Shown here: one piece after another, positions 1 to 9,930 of the stretch | Numbering within the stretch: the first letter of the stretch is position 1 | Layout of the letters: each line of letters opens with the position of its first letter | Assembly (NCBI RefSeq): GCF_000425345.1 | Contig: NZ_AUDG01000001.1 | Location: 62,001 to 126,000, forward strand | Reading direction: 5' to 3' | DNA length: 64,000 nt | DNA from: Rheinheimera baltica DSM 14885 | Lineage (GTDB): Bacteria; Pseudomonadota; Gammaproteobacteria; Enterobacterales; Alteromonadaceae | Position numbers and translations under genes: made by a program | Notes under the pieces: model-generated | Databases searched by the model: none | Seen by the model: only the letters and a program-made list of their open reading frames with translations | What the model was told of the DNA's origin: nothing

Positions 1-3000
1 CAACCAAAATCCACTGGGCATTGCTATCTTCCAGCATAAAATCCAGGCTAGCTTTAGGATAAGTCGGGTCTAGTGGAACATAGGCGGCGCCAGCTTTTAA
101 AATACCTAACACGCAGGCAATAAGCTCAATCGAGCGGCTAACAGATAAGCCGACAAACTGATTACGTGCCACACCTTGGGCAATAAGATGGCTGGCAATT
201 TTATCAGCCCACATATTCAATGCCGCATAGCTAATAGATTGGCGTTCAAATTCAACAGCAACGGCGTCTGGCGTGAGTGCGGCCTGGTACGCGAACATCT
301 GCTGCAAACACTGCGAATCAGGATAGGCTGTTGCAGTGTTGTTCCAGCGGGCAATTTGTGCCATTTCCTCGGCATAGCTCAGGCCGCTTGTTGTCGGCAA
401 TGCATTGTTTTGCACTAAGAAGTTAATAGTTTTTTCAAACCAGCTATCAATAAACTTCTGCTCCATTTTTTGCCGTAATTGCGGGTCCATGTGTTCAATA
501 AAGTTACTGCTGTCATAGAACGATTCTACTTTCGGTGTTGGGTCTTCAAACAAGCGAATAACTAATTGACGATATGACTTACATTGCTCGTCCCAGCGTT
601 CAATCGGATAATTTCTCAAGCGTTCAACAAATTCTACCCGGCTAACTTCGTCAAGCTTATAGCCCATATTGCGTAACATCACCGCAATACGTTTCATGTC
701 GATAGACTCTTTGGATTGACTGGTTACGTTGTAGTTGGTGTTTGCCGCTTTACCAATTAATGACGCCATGGAATCCGCCATCAGATCAACCGGCACCACA
801 TCGTGCAGATAATTACCCTGCGGGTAGGCACCAATGGTTAGCAATATACGCAGCATAATATTGAAACCGTCGCCCACTTTAGTCAGGCCGGTTTCTATGT
901 GACCGCCAACCCATACCAGACGATAAATATTACACACGATGCCATCAGCACGGGCGAGTTTACACATTTCTTCGCTGGCATATTTACTGATATCGTAGCC
1001 AAAATAGCGGTTGATATCGCCAACCTTAATATTGTCTTGCTCGAGGAATATGGACTGATCATCTTTATCTGGTGAAAAGGTACTGGTACTGGTGTAGTGC
1101 AGTTCTTTCTTACGGCCCGTGCGTGCCAGTTGCAACAAACTGCGGGTACCATCGACATTGATTTCGCGAATACCTTCATACGGTAGCCAGTTATTAACGT
1201 GCGAGCCAATGTGGAAAATCTTGTCGACATTGGCAACTACCCATTGGTATTGCTCCGCCGGAATACCTAATTGCTTCTTGCTTAAATCGCCCTGCACTAA
1301 CTTAACACGCTGTTTATCAATGCTGTTTTCCATTTTAAAGTAGGCGACAGCGTCATCGAATTTCTTTTCAATCGCTTCCTGTGAAGCCCCCCGCACCATC
1401 AACACAAACTGATCCTGGCTACGCTGCATCATCGCTTGTAAAAAATGCAAACCAAAGAAGCCGGTCCCGCCGGTGATCAGCGAAATACCTGTTTTACCTT
1501 GTAAGCTGTTATCAAGTGCCAAAGGCGGTAAGTAAATATCGGAAGCGACATCAGGAAATTCATATTCTGAGGTGCGGTACAGGTAACCATTAATGGTTGG
1601 GTAGCGAAACAGCAGTTCCATCGTTACATTTAGGCGCGTTGCCAATTCCAGCATGGTCAGTGAAGAGCCACCCAGTTCAAAGAAATTGTCATTCATTCCC
1701 ACTTTTTCTGCCGGCATGCTAAGAATATCACCCCACATCACCGCCAGTTCGCGCTCACTTTCGGTAATCGCCGGTACAAAACTATCTTTACTGGCCTCTG
1801 CACTATCGCTGTCGCTTTGAGTCGTCGTAGCTTGATGCTCTAACAACGGGGTAAACTCACCAGCCAGATACATCTGTTTCGACAAGCGACGTTGTACTTT
1901 ACCGCTGGTGGTGGTCGGCAACTCTTTTGGTTTTATCAGCACTACCCGATCCAGGTGCAATTGATGGTCGGCATAGACATTGGCACGTATTTGCTTGGCT
2001 AATTGTTGCAGCTCTTCCTCTGTAGAAGTCAGTACCCCGGCAACGACAATTAACTTTTCCTGACCGTCGTTGGTAATAGAAAAAGCAACACAGCAGCCAG
2101 GACGAATGGCAGCAAGCTCGTTGGTGCTCCATTCAATGTCTTCAGCGTGAAAGTTTTTACCCTGAATAATAATCACATCTTTAATGCGCCCGGTAATATG
2201 CAAGCTACCATGGCGGGCGAAGCCCGTATCGCCGGTACGCAGAAAATGACGCTCATCATCAATGAGTGTGGCTTGAAACGTTTCTGCAGTGGCTTCTGGT
2301 CTATTCCAATACCCTTGTGCAACACTGGGGCCATGCACCCAAATTTCTCCTTCCGCGCCGTCAATGACTTCCAGACGGCTTTCAGGATCAACAACCTTAA
2401 CGACATCACAGCTATCAGCAATACCCGACGGCATATAGTTAGTTTCAGCATCGGCCAGCAACGGTTTATCGCGCTGGGTACCGCTCACAATCAAGGTGGC
2501 TTCTGCCAGGCCATACACAGCCATGTAAGCGTCAGCAGGCAGCTTGCACTGGCTGAATTTTTGCGTGAAGCGCTCTACCGTTTCGCGCCGAACCGGCTCG
2601 GAGCCATTAAACGCCGACTTCCAGCAAGACAGATCCAACTCCTGCATTTCTTCATCAGAAATCTTATTTACACATAAATCAAAGGCAAAATTTGGCCCGC
2701 CACTTATTGTGCCGCGGTACTTACTAATGGCTTTTAACCAACGAACAGGTTTTTGCACAAAATGCAGCGGCGCCATAAAAATCAGTGGCACCCCCAGGTA
2801 CATAGGTTGTAATGCTTTACCAATCAGTCCCATATCATGAATTAACGGTAACCAGCTGACAAAAACACTATTTTCGTCGTTGTTATAGAGTTTTTTAATC
2901 GTACGCTGATTGGCCATCAAATTACTGTGGCTCACCATTACCCCTTTGGGCGTGCCAGTTGAACCTGACGTGTACTGCAAAAATGCAATATCATCGGCGC

Positions 3001-3520
3001 TCACCTCTTGCTCGATAAAATGCGCTTCAACACCGTCTGTCAGTTGGTCGGTATTAATCCATTCAAGCGTAGAAAACTTGCCGTTATGGCTAGCGTTGTT
3101 GCCTACCACTTCCATACTGATCATGCGCTCAATATGCTTACTGGTAGACAAAATAAAGGCAATATCACAATCTTCAACAATGCCATTTAAACGGGTAGCG
3201 GTTTTTTTGCTGGTAGGGGGTGACACCAGTACGGCTGTCGCACCAGCATAGAGGCTGCCAAAAAATGACACCAAAAATCCAATACTCTGCGGATAAATCA
3301 GCAGTACTCTGCTGTTATGAATTTGCTGGTTTTTTTGCTGCAACGTTGCCGCCAACTGGCGTGCACGTCTATCCAGTTCCTGATAGGTGATTGTTACTTC
3401 CTTGTCTTCACCATCTTCGAGAAAGATATAAGCATTTTTATCTGGTGTATGGGCTGCTCTTTGTTTTAGCACATGCACCAGGGTGGCTTGGTTCTCGATC
3501 ATTGAGTTTATACTGTTCAC
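1..3520 (-). CDS. Partial megasynthase: fatty-acyl-AMP ligase, carrier protein, thioester reductase, adenylation domain
   Basis: One reading frame stays open from a GTG at 3520 to the left edge, giving 1173 residues without the C-terminus. The GTG is preceded by AAGGAG six bases away; an internal ATG at 3502 has no such site. The first ~540 residues are a FAAL-type ligase: YTSGSTG at about 183, WLPLIHDMGLIG at about 222-233, FNGSEPVRR, and the C-terminal TTSGKVQ with Lys at about 541. A phosphopantetheine site, ELGGSSLTMLE, puts the Ser near 619. A thioester-reductase (extended SDR) domain follows, with GGTGFFG near 683 and YDISK near 842-846. From about residue 1050 a new NRPS adenylation domain begins (WNNTATAYPD, LKAGAAYVPLDP) and runs off the window. 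By family knowledge the FAAL adenylates a fatty acid and loads it on the carrier, and the reductase releases an aldehyde or alcohol. A reductase followed by another A domain is unusual. It is the last visible gene of a minus-strand operon with export genes. Confidence 0.9.
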   Translation of the reverse strand, partial: MNSINSMIENQATLVHVLKQRAAHTPDKNAYIFLEDGEDKEVTITYQELDRRARQLAATLQQKNQQIHNSRVLLIYPQSIGFLVSFFGSLYAGATAVLVSPPTSKKTATRLNGIVEDCDIAFILSTSKHIERMISMEVVGNNASHNGKFSTLEWINTDQLTDGVEAHFIEQEVSADDIAFLQYTSGSTGTPKGVMVSHSNLMANQRTIKKLYNNDENSVFVSWLPLIHDMGLIGKALQPMYLGVPLIFMAPLHFVQKPVRWLKAISKYRGTISGGPNFAFDLCVNKISDEEMQELDLSCWKSAFNGSEPVRRETVERFTQKFSQCKLPADAYMAVYGLAEATLIVSGTQRDKPLLADAETNYMPSGIADSCDVVKVVDPESRLEVIDGAEGEIWVHGPSVAQGYWNRPEATAETFQATLIDDERHFLRTGDTGFARHGSLHITGRIKDVIIIQGKNFHAEDIEWSTNELAAIRPGCCVAFSITNDGQEKLIVVAGVLTSTEEELQQLAKQIRANVYADHQLHLDRVVLIKPKELPTTTSGKVQRRLSKQMYLAGEFTPLLEHQATTTQSDSDSAEASKDSFVPAITESERELAVMWGDILSMPAEKVGMNDNFFELGGSSLTMLELATRLNVTMELLFRYPTINGYLYRTSEYEFPDVASDIYLPPLALDNSLQGKTGISLITGGTGFFGLHFLQAMMQRSQDQFVLMVRGASQEAIEKKFDDAVAYFKMENSIDKQRVKLVQGDLSKKQLGIPAEQYQWVVANVDKIFHIGSHVNNWLPYEGIREINVDGTRSLLQLARTGRKKELHYTSTSTFSPDKDDQSIFLEQDNIKVGDINRYFGYDISKYASEEMCKLARADGIVCNIYRLVWVGGHIETGLTKVGDGFNIMLRILLTIGAYPQGNYLHDVVPVDLMADSMASLIGKAANTNYNVTSQSKESIDMKRIAVMLRNMGYKLDEVSRVEFVERLRNYPIERWDEQCKSYRQLVIRLFEDPTPKVESFYDSSNFIEHMDPQLRQKMEQKFIDSWFEKTINFLVQNNALPTTSGLSYAEEMAQIARWNNTATAYPDSQCLQQMFAYQAALTPDAVAVEFERQSISYAALNMWADKIASHLIAQGVARNQFVGLSVSRSIELIACVLGILKAGAAYVPLDPTYPKASLDFMLEDSNAQWILV

Positions 3521-3566
3521 TTGGGGCTCCTTGTATGCTCCGGATTAAGTGTCTCTAAGCGGTTAA

Positions 3567-4934
3567 CTAAAAATCATATTGGCCATAAATTTGCACAACA
3601 TCGTTATTGCGATAGGGGTATAGCGTGTCACTTTGATTAAAGTGGTAATGCACCAACAGGCCCCCGACTTTAAACGCGTCAGTCAGGGGGTACTCCAGGT
3701 TCAGGCGGAAAATTCGACCGTTGTTGTCCAGCATGGAAATGGCATTTGCTTTGACGGTGAGCTTTTCATTTGTGTCACTCCACAGCAGGCTGAACATGGC
3801 ACCATATTCATTTTTGTCGATACTTAGTGCGTCAGTGTCGCCAGCGGTGTGTTGCAGATTGAGTTCCAGCGATAAGGTTGTATTGCGCCAGCCGACATAA
3901 TCAAAACCCGCCATACTTAACAGCTGATCATGTTGCGGCCATCCGCCAAGATAATGGTTAAACTTGGTGGCAGCGGGCATCAGTGACTTATTGTGATGCA
4001 CGCCCAGCTCGGCTTTATACACCCACAAGCCCTGACTTAAACTGCTGGTGAGCGCCAACACGCTGAAGCGATCTTGGGAAAAAGACAGCTGTTCAGCTTT
4101 GGCCTGTTGCAACGTCAAGGTGTTGTTATTGGCTTCAGCCATAATCAGGCTGACATCACCGCCATGGAAGTTATGCTTAAGCCGAACAAAGTATTCTATT
4201 TTGTTGTCGGCGTTATATTGCGCGAGTGGTTGCGGCAGGTCGCGTAGTGCAATAAAGGGGTCAAACTCGTTACCCAATGGGGCTAGCTGGTTAAATCCTG
4301 CGTCGTAGGTCAGCACCATATCTAGCGTAAAGTCGCTAGTGCTACGAGTAAAATGCGCCGCCGGCACTTGCAAGCGTACATCTCTTAAATCGGCCTGCAG
4401 TAGGGTGTAATTGTTGTGCGGGGCAATAACATCAGCAATAACCACAGCGTCACTTTGGCCCCAGGCAATAATCTGATGACCCAGCCTAAGGTGCCATTGC
4501 TCAGTTAAACTAATGTCTAAATAAGCATCGCGCAGTTGGAAACGGGTTTCAAATTCGCTTAGCTCTTGCGCCGATGGTTGAATATCGCTATCAAGCCGAT
4601 AAATTGCATCATAAAAAGCTTCAGCTTCTATCCGCCCGGAAATACGCTCAGAAAACGTATATGAGACTTCACCATGTATACTGGTTTCTATTTTATTGAA
4701 GCCCACCTCTGAGCGGGAAAAGCCTTGGCCCGGGGCTTCTACGCCATAGGACAACAGCTGCCGGACAAACCATTTATTTGGGCTGGGGAGCTGATTCAGG
4801 TTATCGACGTTAACGTCTATATCAGCAAAAAAGTCATCACTGTTTGCAGCGGCGCTATGCAGTATGCAACACGCTAACAGCACTGAAGTTGCATAACATC
4901 GCAGCAGGGCTGTAGCGGTTAGTTTAAAAAGCAT
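3567..4934 (-). CDS. DUF1302-like outer-membrane beta-barrel protein
   Basis: The protein has 455 residues with an N-terminal signal peptide (hydrophobic core LLACCILHSAAA, cleavage near residue 30). The rest is alternating amphipathic strands typical of a barrel (SGRIEAEAFYDAIYRL, LRLGHQIIAWGQSDAVVI) and ends in the aromatic YGQYDF. The motif LRLGHQIIAWGQSD resembles the DUF1302 family, outer-membrane proteins often found beside MMPL/RND transporters and LolA-like proteins. It lies 46 bp upstream of the FAAL megasynthase and 75 bp downstream of the LolA-like gene, all on the minus strand. I infer that it is the outer-membrane part of an export route for the product of the operon. A porin-like role cannot be excluded. 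Confidence 0.75.
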   Translation of the reverse strand: MLFKLTATALLRCYATSVLLACCILHSAAANSDDFFADIDVNVDNLNQLPSPNKWFVRQLLSYGVEAPGQGFSRSEVGFNKIETSIHGEVSYTFSERISGRIEAEAFYDAIYRLDSDIQPSAQELSEFETRFQLRDAYLDISLTEQWHLRLGHQIIAWGQSDAVVIADVIAPHNNYTLLQADLRDVRLQVPAAHFTRSTSDFTLDMVLTYDAGFNQLAPLGNEFDPFIALRDLPQPLAQYNADNKIEYFVRLKHNFHGGDVSLIMAEANNNTLTLQQAKAEQLSFSQDRFSVLALTSSLSQGLWVYKAELGVHHNKSLMPAATKFNHYLGGWPQHDQLLSMAGFDYVGWRNTTLSLELNLQHTAGDTDALSIDKNEYGAMFSLLWSDTNEKLTVKANAISMLDNNGRIFRLNLEYPLTDAFKVGGLLVHYHFNQSDTLYPYRNNDVVQIYGQYDF

Positions 4935-5009
4935 TGGAAAACCTCTCTACCAGAGCCAGAAACGGGCTCAGTTGTACTTATGTGTTAAGGGTTGAAACGC
5001 TAAGTAGAG

Positions 5010-5864
5010 TTAGTTCATCGCAGCGGCCCGCTGCATGTTATCCGGCAGGAAAATGTCATCACCCACCCCCACGCCGTAGTTAATATCCTGGATCAGGAAA
5101 ATACTGGAGTGTTGGCGTTTGTCGTTTTTGGTGGTGATCATTTGCATTTTTTGCGCTGTCCAGATGCCATCAATTTGCTCAACATCGGTTGCCATAAAAT
5201 ATTTTATTTCGCCAGCACGCGCTTTCCATATTTTGCTTTTTACCTGAAAGAAAATGTCTTTGCGCACCCAGGTTTGGGTTTTTACATCACCGGTAGTGCG
5301 TAGCACCTTGTCGCGTAATGCGGCTTTAGGTTCATATTCAATTACCCAGCAATCATGGCCATCTACCATCTCGCTTTCCTTGATAATGCGATAGTCGTAC
5401 CATTCCAGTTCAAAGCCACTGATGTCAGCATAGCTAAAGTCACTACCCAAAAAGGCGGCGGAGCGGTCTTCTGATGATATGCGCTTCACTTTGTTCAGCG
5501 CGGGTAAAAACAACCAGGATTCATCATCAACGTCAGCAGAGGCGTTCCAGTCATAGTTAATGTACACGGTGTCTTTAAGATCGGCAGGAGACAGAAAATG
5601 CGCCATATATTTTTGTTTGTCGCCATATTCTTTGGCGTACTGCTTTAACTGCCGCACCCGTTGCCTGTTTCGACTGTCAATTAGGATCATCGCGCTGGTC
5701 GCAACAGAATTTTCACCTTCATCGCGGGCGTCAACTTGCGCCATAATGTCGCGGGCTGACAAACTATTATTCTCTGTTGCACTAACTAAAACCGATAGCA
5801 GTAAAAGTGGCGTTAGTAGCCAGCACGAAAGTGTGCGACCTGATACAAAGTTCTTTTTTTTCAT
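5010..5864 (-). CDS. Outer-membrane lipoprotein-sorting (LolA-like) periplasmic protein
   Basis: The protein has 284 residues with an N-terminal signal peptide (KKKNFVSGR, then a Leu-rich core, cleavage near VSA-TEN). The body (ARDIMAQVDARDEG, SWLFLPALNKVKRISSEDR, SFSYADISGFELEWYDY-like segments, CWVIEYEPKA) matches the family of LolA/LppX-fold proteins annotated as outer membrane lipoprotein-sorting protein and commonly encoded with MMPL transporters. By analogy with LolA it would carry a hydrophobic ligand across the periplasm. It sits between the MMPL exporter (41 bp upstream) and the DUF1302-like barrel. AAGGAAC precedes the ATG. The ligand is unknown; the operon suggests an acyl or lipopeptide product. 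Confidence 0.8.
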   Translation of the reverse strand: MKKKNFVSGRTLSCWLLTPLLLLSVLVSATENNSLSARDIMAQVDARDEGENSVATSAMILIDSRNRQRVRQLKQYAKEYGDKQKYMAHFLSPADLKDTVYINYDWNASADVDDESWLFLPALNKVKRISSEDRSAAFLGSDFSYADISGFELEWYDYRIIKESEMVDGHDCWVIEYEPKAALRDKVLRTTGDVKTQTWVRKDIFFQVKSKIWKARAGEIKYFMATDVEQIDGIWTAQKMQMITTKNDKRQHSSIFLIQDINYGVGVGDDIFLPDNMQRAAAMN

Positions 5865-5905
5865 AATGTCAGTTCCTTAACGTGATGCCTGATCACATGT
5901 GTTTA

Positions 5906-8320
5906 TCAGGCAATGTCCGAAATATTTTTGTCATGGCTCATGGCTGTTTTGTCATTGCTTATGGCATTGCTGTTGTGGGTGTTATCGCTGTGATTAACGG
6001 TGTTTCGCTCTGCCGCGCCCTTGTTATCAAGGGTAAAAATAATGGCGGGTAGCAGGAGTAAATCAGCCAGTAATGCCAGTAACATAATCGCGGCGCTAAA
6101 CAGGCCGACATGAACGATGGGCACAAAAGACCCCAGCATTAGTACCGAAAACCCCAGTACTAACACCACTGAACTAAACACCACGGCTGTGCCAGACTCT
6201 TTCATGGTAATGCTTACCGCTGCAAAGCAATCCAACCCGGCTTGTCTGGCTTTGGCGTAGCGGCTGACTACGTGAATGCTATCGTCAACGGCTAGCCCCA
6301 TGGTCATCGCGCCCACTATCATGGTGCCTAAATCCAGGGAAACTCCCAGTAAGCCGGTTATTGCCGCCACCACAATAATGGGCAACACGCTGGGAATAAT
6401 GCAGTACAACCCAAGTTTAAATGAGCGGAATAAAACAAAGAAAAACAAACTGATAACCAATAAGCTCAAGCTAAAAGATTTCACCATGCCTTCAGAGGTG
6501 TACACGTCTTGTATTTGAAACAGCAGTTTCACGCCCGTCATTGTAATGGCCAAATCAGCGAAGTCTGTTGCAATAGCCTGCTCAATTTGTGCAAGCTCTT
6601 GCTCCATGGCAGATGCCGGCATATTGATCATCGGCACTGTCAGGCGAAGATAGCGGTTATCAAAGTCACGCATGTCTGACAGGTCTTCTTCCGGGCCTGC
6701 ATTTTCATACAGAAACAACAACTGGCTGGTCATATTACTGCTGGTAGGGATCGTGAAATACTCTGGGTTTTCTTCGTGCATCGATTGATTAATTTCTTTT
6801 AAATAATCAACAACCGAGAGTATTTTTCCGGTGGAATTTCGGCTTTCGAGGGCCTTCTCCAACAACGCGACACGTGTTAAAAATGCCGGTTGTTTTATAC
6901 CGTTCTCAGCACCAGAGTCGATGATAACTTCCATTGTCATCGCACCGTTAAAGTGCTCATCAAAGTACAGCATATCCTGACGGGCAGGGTTGTTGTCTTT
7001 AAAATACTCAACAAAGTTGGTATCTACTTTTACTGTATTTAACGCCGCGCAAGTGGCCATAAACAACAATCCACCTAGCCACAGAATAGCTTTGCGATGT
7101 TGATTGGCAAAGCCCGGTAACACATGCATCAATGCTGCAATGGCATTAGCTATACCGCTGGGTTGCAGGTGCCGTCCGCCCGGCTTGCTGAAGCTAAGCA
7201 GGGCGGGTAGCAGGGAAAAACTTAATATGAACAGCAGTATGGGCCCCACGGTACCCAGAATAGCCATTTCTTTTACCGGCACAATATTGGTAGCAGATAG
7301 CGTAAAAAACCCAATGGCCGTGGTAATGCTGGTAAATAAACAGGGTAGCCAAAGTTTAAGCATGGTTTGCTTTACCGCTGCTGCACTATTTTGTAGCTGG
7401 GTATTGGCATTGATAAACGCCAAAATAATATGCATACACAAGCCGATGCTAATGATAATCATCGTGGGTATCAGGGCTTGATCGACGGCTGAATGTGGGT
7501 AACCAAGCACACCCTGTACACCGTTTAACATTGCTATGGCAAAAATGATCACCGTCCAGGGCATAAGCGTGACATACCAGGAACGAAAGCTAACAAACAG
7601 CACGATAATCATAATCAATGCCATCACCGGATACAGCACGGCCGAGTCGCTTTGATTGCGGGTTTCAAACTGCTCATCAAACACTGGCTGCCCGCCAAAG
7701 CGAATGCGATAACCCTGCTCGGTATACTGCTGTTGCTCGACATAGGCATACAGCGCTTTGACTAACGCCACCTTGTGTGCGGGTGAGTCTTTGACATAGC
7801 GAATACGTGCGGCAATGCGTGTTTCGGTAAGCGCAGTATTCACTAAAGTGTCTAGTGCCAACGCTTCGGATACAATACGCTGACGCGCGGCATCAAGTTG
7901 TGCGTCGGTGGCATTAGCCGCATGCTGATTTGGAAATAAATCTTCAATATTTAACGCATCAGCATCACCATGAATATATTGATACTTCGCCAGCGATCGA
8001 ACCTGCGTAACCGCTTCTTGCTGTTCTAAGAATAGCGTTAACTCATTTACGATATTCATCGTTTTTGATGTAAAAACGTCTTGTTGCTCTGGGGCACTTA
8101 CGCCAACAACAAGGTATTCATTATCGCCGAACAAGTGTAATAATTCATTGTATTCCAGTACTTTAGGATCATCATCAGCGAAGTTGCGTTCAATGGTGTG
8201 GTCGAACGGTATGCTGCTACCCAAGTAGCCGCCAGCTAACAGTAATAGCACTGACAGGATGATAACCAACCAACGTTGGCTGATAACCAGGTTAGCCCAG
8301 CTTGCTATAAACCGGCTCAT
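5906..8320 (-). CDS. MMPL/RND-superfamily lipid exporter
   Basis: The protein has 804 residues with the two-fold RND architecture: a membrane helix near residues 15-33 (LVIILSVLLLLAGGYLG), a large periplasmic loop, helices clustered at about 225-400, a second helix near 410, a second loop, and a final helix bundle at about 620-770. Segments such as AVDQALIPTMIIISIGLCMHII and MGLAVDDSIHVVSRYAKAR are typical of MMPL proteins; the Asp pair in AVDDSIH fits the proton-relay position. The C-terminal tail is rich in Asn, Asp and His. Its start overlaps the end of the sterol-desaturase-family gene by four bases (ATGA), so the two are probably translationally coupled. I infer proton-driven export of the hydrophobic product of the operon, handed to the LolA-like protein and the outer-membrane barrel. 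Confidence 0.88.
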   Translation of the reverse strand: MSRFIASWANLVISQRWLVIILSVLLLLAGGYLGSSIPFDHTIERNFADDDPKVLEYNELLHLFGDNEYLVVGVSAPEQQDVFTSKTMNIVNELTLFLEQQEAVTQVRSLAKYQYIHGDADALNIEDLFPNQHAANATDAQLDAARQRIVSEALALDTLVNTALTETRIAARIRYVKDSPAHKVALVKALYAYVEQQQYTEQGYRIRFGGQPVFDEQFETRNQSDSAVLYPVMALIMIIVLFVSFRSWYVTLMPWTVIIFAIAMLNGVQGVLGYPHSAVDQALIPTMIIISIGLCMHIILAFINANTQLQNSAAAVKQTMLKLWLPCLFTSITTAIGFFTLSATNIVPVKEMAILGTVGPILLFILSFSLLPALLSFSKPGGRHLQPSGIANAIAALMHVLPGFANQHRKAILWLGGLLFMATCAALNTVKVDTNFVEYFKDNNPARQDMLYFDEHFNGAMTMEVIIDSGAENGIKQPAFLTRVALLEKALESRNSTGKILSVVDYLKEINQSMHEENPEYFTIPTSSNMTSQLLFLYENAGPEEDLSDMRDFDNRYLRLTVPMINMPASAMEQELAQIEQAIATDFADLAITMTGVKLLFQIQDVYTSEGMVKSFSLSLLVISLFFFVLFRSFKLGLYCIIPSVLPIIVVAAITGLLGVSLDLGTMIVGAMTMGLAVDDSIHVVSRYAKARQAGLDCFAAVSITMKESGTAVVFSSVVLVLGFSVLMLGSFVPIVHVGLFSAAIMLLALLADLLLLPAIIFTLDNKGAAERNTVNHSDNTHNSNAISNDKTAMSHDKNISDIA

Positions 8321-9405
8321 ACTTCAGTCCCCGAAGCGGCGTCTGCCTGTTCCGCTGCTCTAACTTTGTTATCCAGAATTAAGCCTATATAAAACAGCAA
8401 GCCACCAACCATCGCTAAGGCAAACAGTTGCACACCAAGTGGCAAGCTGGTTTCATAATTGCGGTAAACCGTAATGGTGATCAGCATAAAAGCAAACCAC
8501 ATAATGGCTTTTTGCAAACTGGCTTTACTAATTAACGGGTCAAATTTTTCACGACCGGTGCCAGCATGATCTGCTGCTGCGCCACTTTTTTTCGATAAGT
8601 AGCTTGGCGGGCCAAAAAGGGCAACTAACTTGCCTCGAAGGCTTGGTTTACTTTTCGCTTCGGCAAAAACCCGGGCCAAAGTGGTAATTTGCGCAGTAAC
8701 CGGATTAAGCGTCGTTGTTTCCTGACCAATACCAATTTCTGGTGTTTCAGTGCGTTTTGCAAAAGTACCAAACATTTTGTCCCAGATAATCAGCACGCCG
8801 GCAAAGTTCTTATCGACATAACAGCGGTTACGGGCATGGTGAATTTCATGATGGTATGGGGTATTAAAAATTAAGCCAAAAGTTCTGAACTCAGGTAGGT
8901 AAGAGGTGTGGATCAGAAACTGATAAAGGTTATGTGCTGCAAAAATCAGGAAAAAGGCGGCCGGTGAAAAGCCCAATACCGCAAACGGCAGGTAGACACT
9001 GATGATAGTGAATTCCTGCATTACGCTTCGACGCAGTGCAACCGTAAGGTTAAACTCTTCCACTTCATGGTGCACAACATGGCCAGCCCATAACACACTA
9101 CAAACATGACTTAATCTGTGGAAGCCATAAAACACTAAATCAACCAGTAGCATCAGGCCGATAAATACCAGTAGCGAGTCTTCGATGGTGTATAAACGAT
9201 GCGTGTTGTAGAGGTAGATGTAAAGCAGAGCAAACAGGCCTTTAGAGATAAACCCCGTTACCTGTTCAAAGATGCCACAGCTTATATTGCTAATAGCGGC
9301 ATTAATTCGGTAGTTTTTTTTCTTTCTGCGCATGTCGTATAGAAACTCAATGACCACGCAGGCAATCATAAACGGAATGCAAATTGCAATGATATCAGGA
9401 TACAT
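8317..9405 (-). CDS. Sterol desaturase / fatty acid hydroxylase family membrane oxygenase
   Basis: The protein has 362 residues. The family's histidine boxes are all present: HRLSH at 96-100, HVVHH at 109-113, HNLYQFLIH at 158-166 and HHEIHH at 185-190. They would hold a di-iron centre facing the cytoplasm. Membrane helices surround them (about 5-22, 53-68, 78-95, 133-157) with two more near 300-350. Family members hydroxylate or desaturate sterols, fatty acids or alkylglycerols; the substrate here is unknown. It is the first gene of the minus-strand operon, with AAGGAC upstream of its ATG and a four-base overlap with the MMPL gene. I infer that it modifies the acyl chain of the lipid made and exported by this operon. 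A role in membrane lipid tailoring is the alternative. Confidence 0.85.
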   Translation of the reverse strand: MYPDIIAICIPFMIACVVIEFLYDMRRKKKNYRINAAISNISCGIFEQVTGFISKGLFALLYIYLYNTHRLYTIEDSLLVFIGLMLLVDLVFYGFHRLSHVCSVLWAGHVVHHEVEEFNLTVALRRSVMQEFTIISVYLPFAVLGFSPAAFFLIFAAHNLYQFLIHTSYLPEFRTFGLIFNTPYHHEIHHARNRCYVDKNFAGVLIIWDKMFGTFAKRTETPEIGIGQETTTLNPVTAQITTLARVFAEAKSKPSLRGKLVALFGPPSYLSKKSGAAADHAGTGREKFDPLISKASLQKAIMWFAFMLITITVYRNYETSLPLGVQLFALAMVGGLLFYIGLILDNKVRAAEQADAASGTEV

Positions 9406-9930
9406 AACAAGTCCTTTGATTTACGTTAAAAAAACATTTATCACAGTAATACTCGCGATCTGTACATATATTGAACTCTATAAAAGCGATTGTCTTAACG
9501 TTTTAGCATTAGTCAAAAATATATCAGCCATATATTGCACTAATATTAACCATTTGATGTTGTTATTTTGCACTTGTTATGTTTTAGTTTATTTATGGTT
9601 CTAACTTGGAAACTGTTTAGTAATTTCATGGCTCCATAAGAGAAACGTGCAATACCGCTAGCAAAATGGCCAACGATATTTTCAGTAGGCAATTAGTAAA
9701 AAGCTCACACATAGCCACTAGCTTTGGCGCAGCAGCTATTACGCTGGTAAGAAACGGATAATTAATATCGCATTATCCTTCCTTGCAAGAATCTATGATG
9801 AGAGAAATCAGTCGAGAGACAAGTTTTGAGAGATATCTGTTTGAACGCAATGCGGTTTTAACGTTTAGGTAAAGTAACTTAGTCACAGGATGCAACGCGG
9901 TGCTTTACGATGAATCCTGTAACTTATTAG
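9406..9930. other. AT-rich gene-free region
   Basis: About 525 bp separate the sterol-desaturase-family gene from the next minus-strand gene. The first ~200 bp are strongly AT-rich and must hold the promoter of the lipid operon. I could not assign a convincing -35/-10 pair and see no RNA gene, hairpin with a T-tract or coding remnant. Confidence 0.5.
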
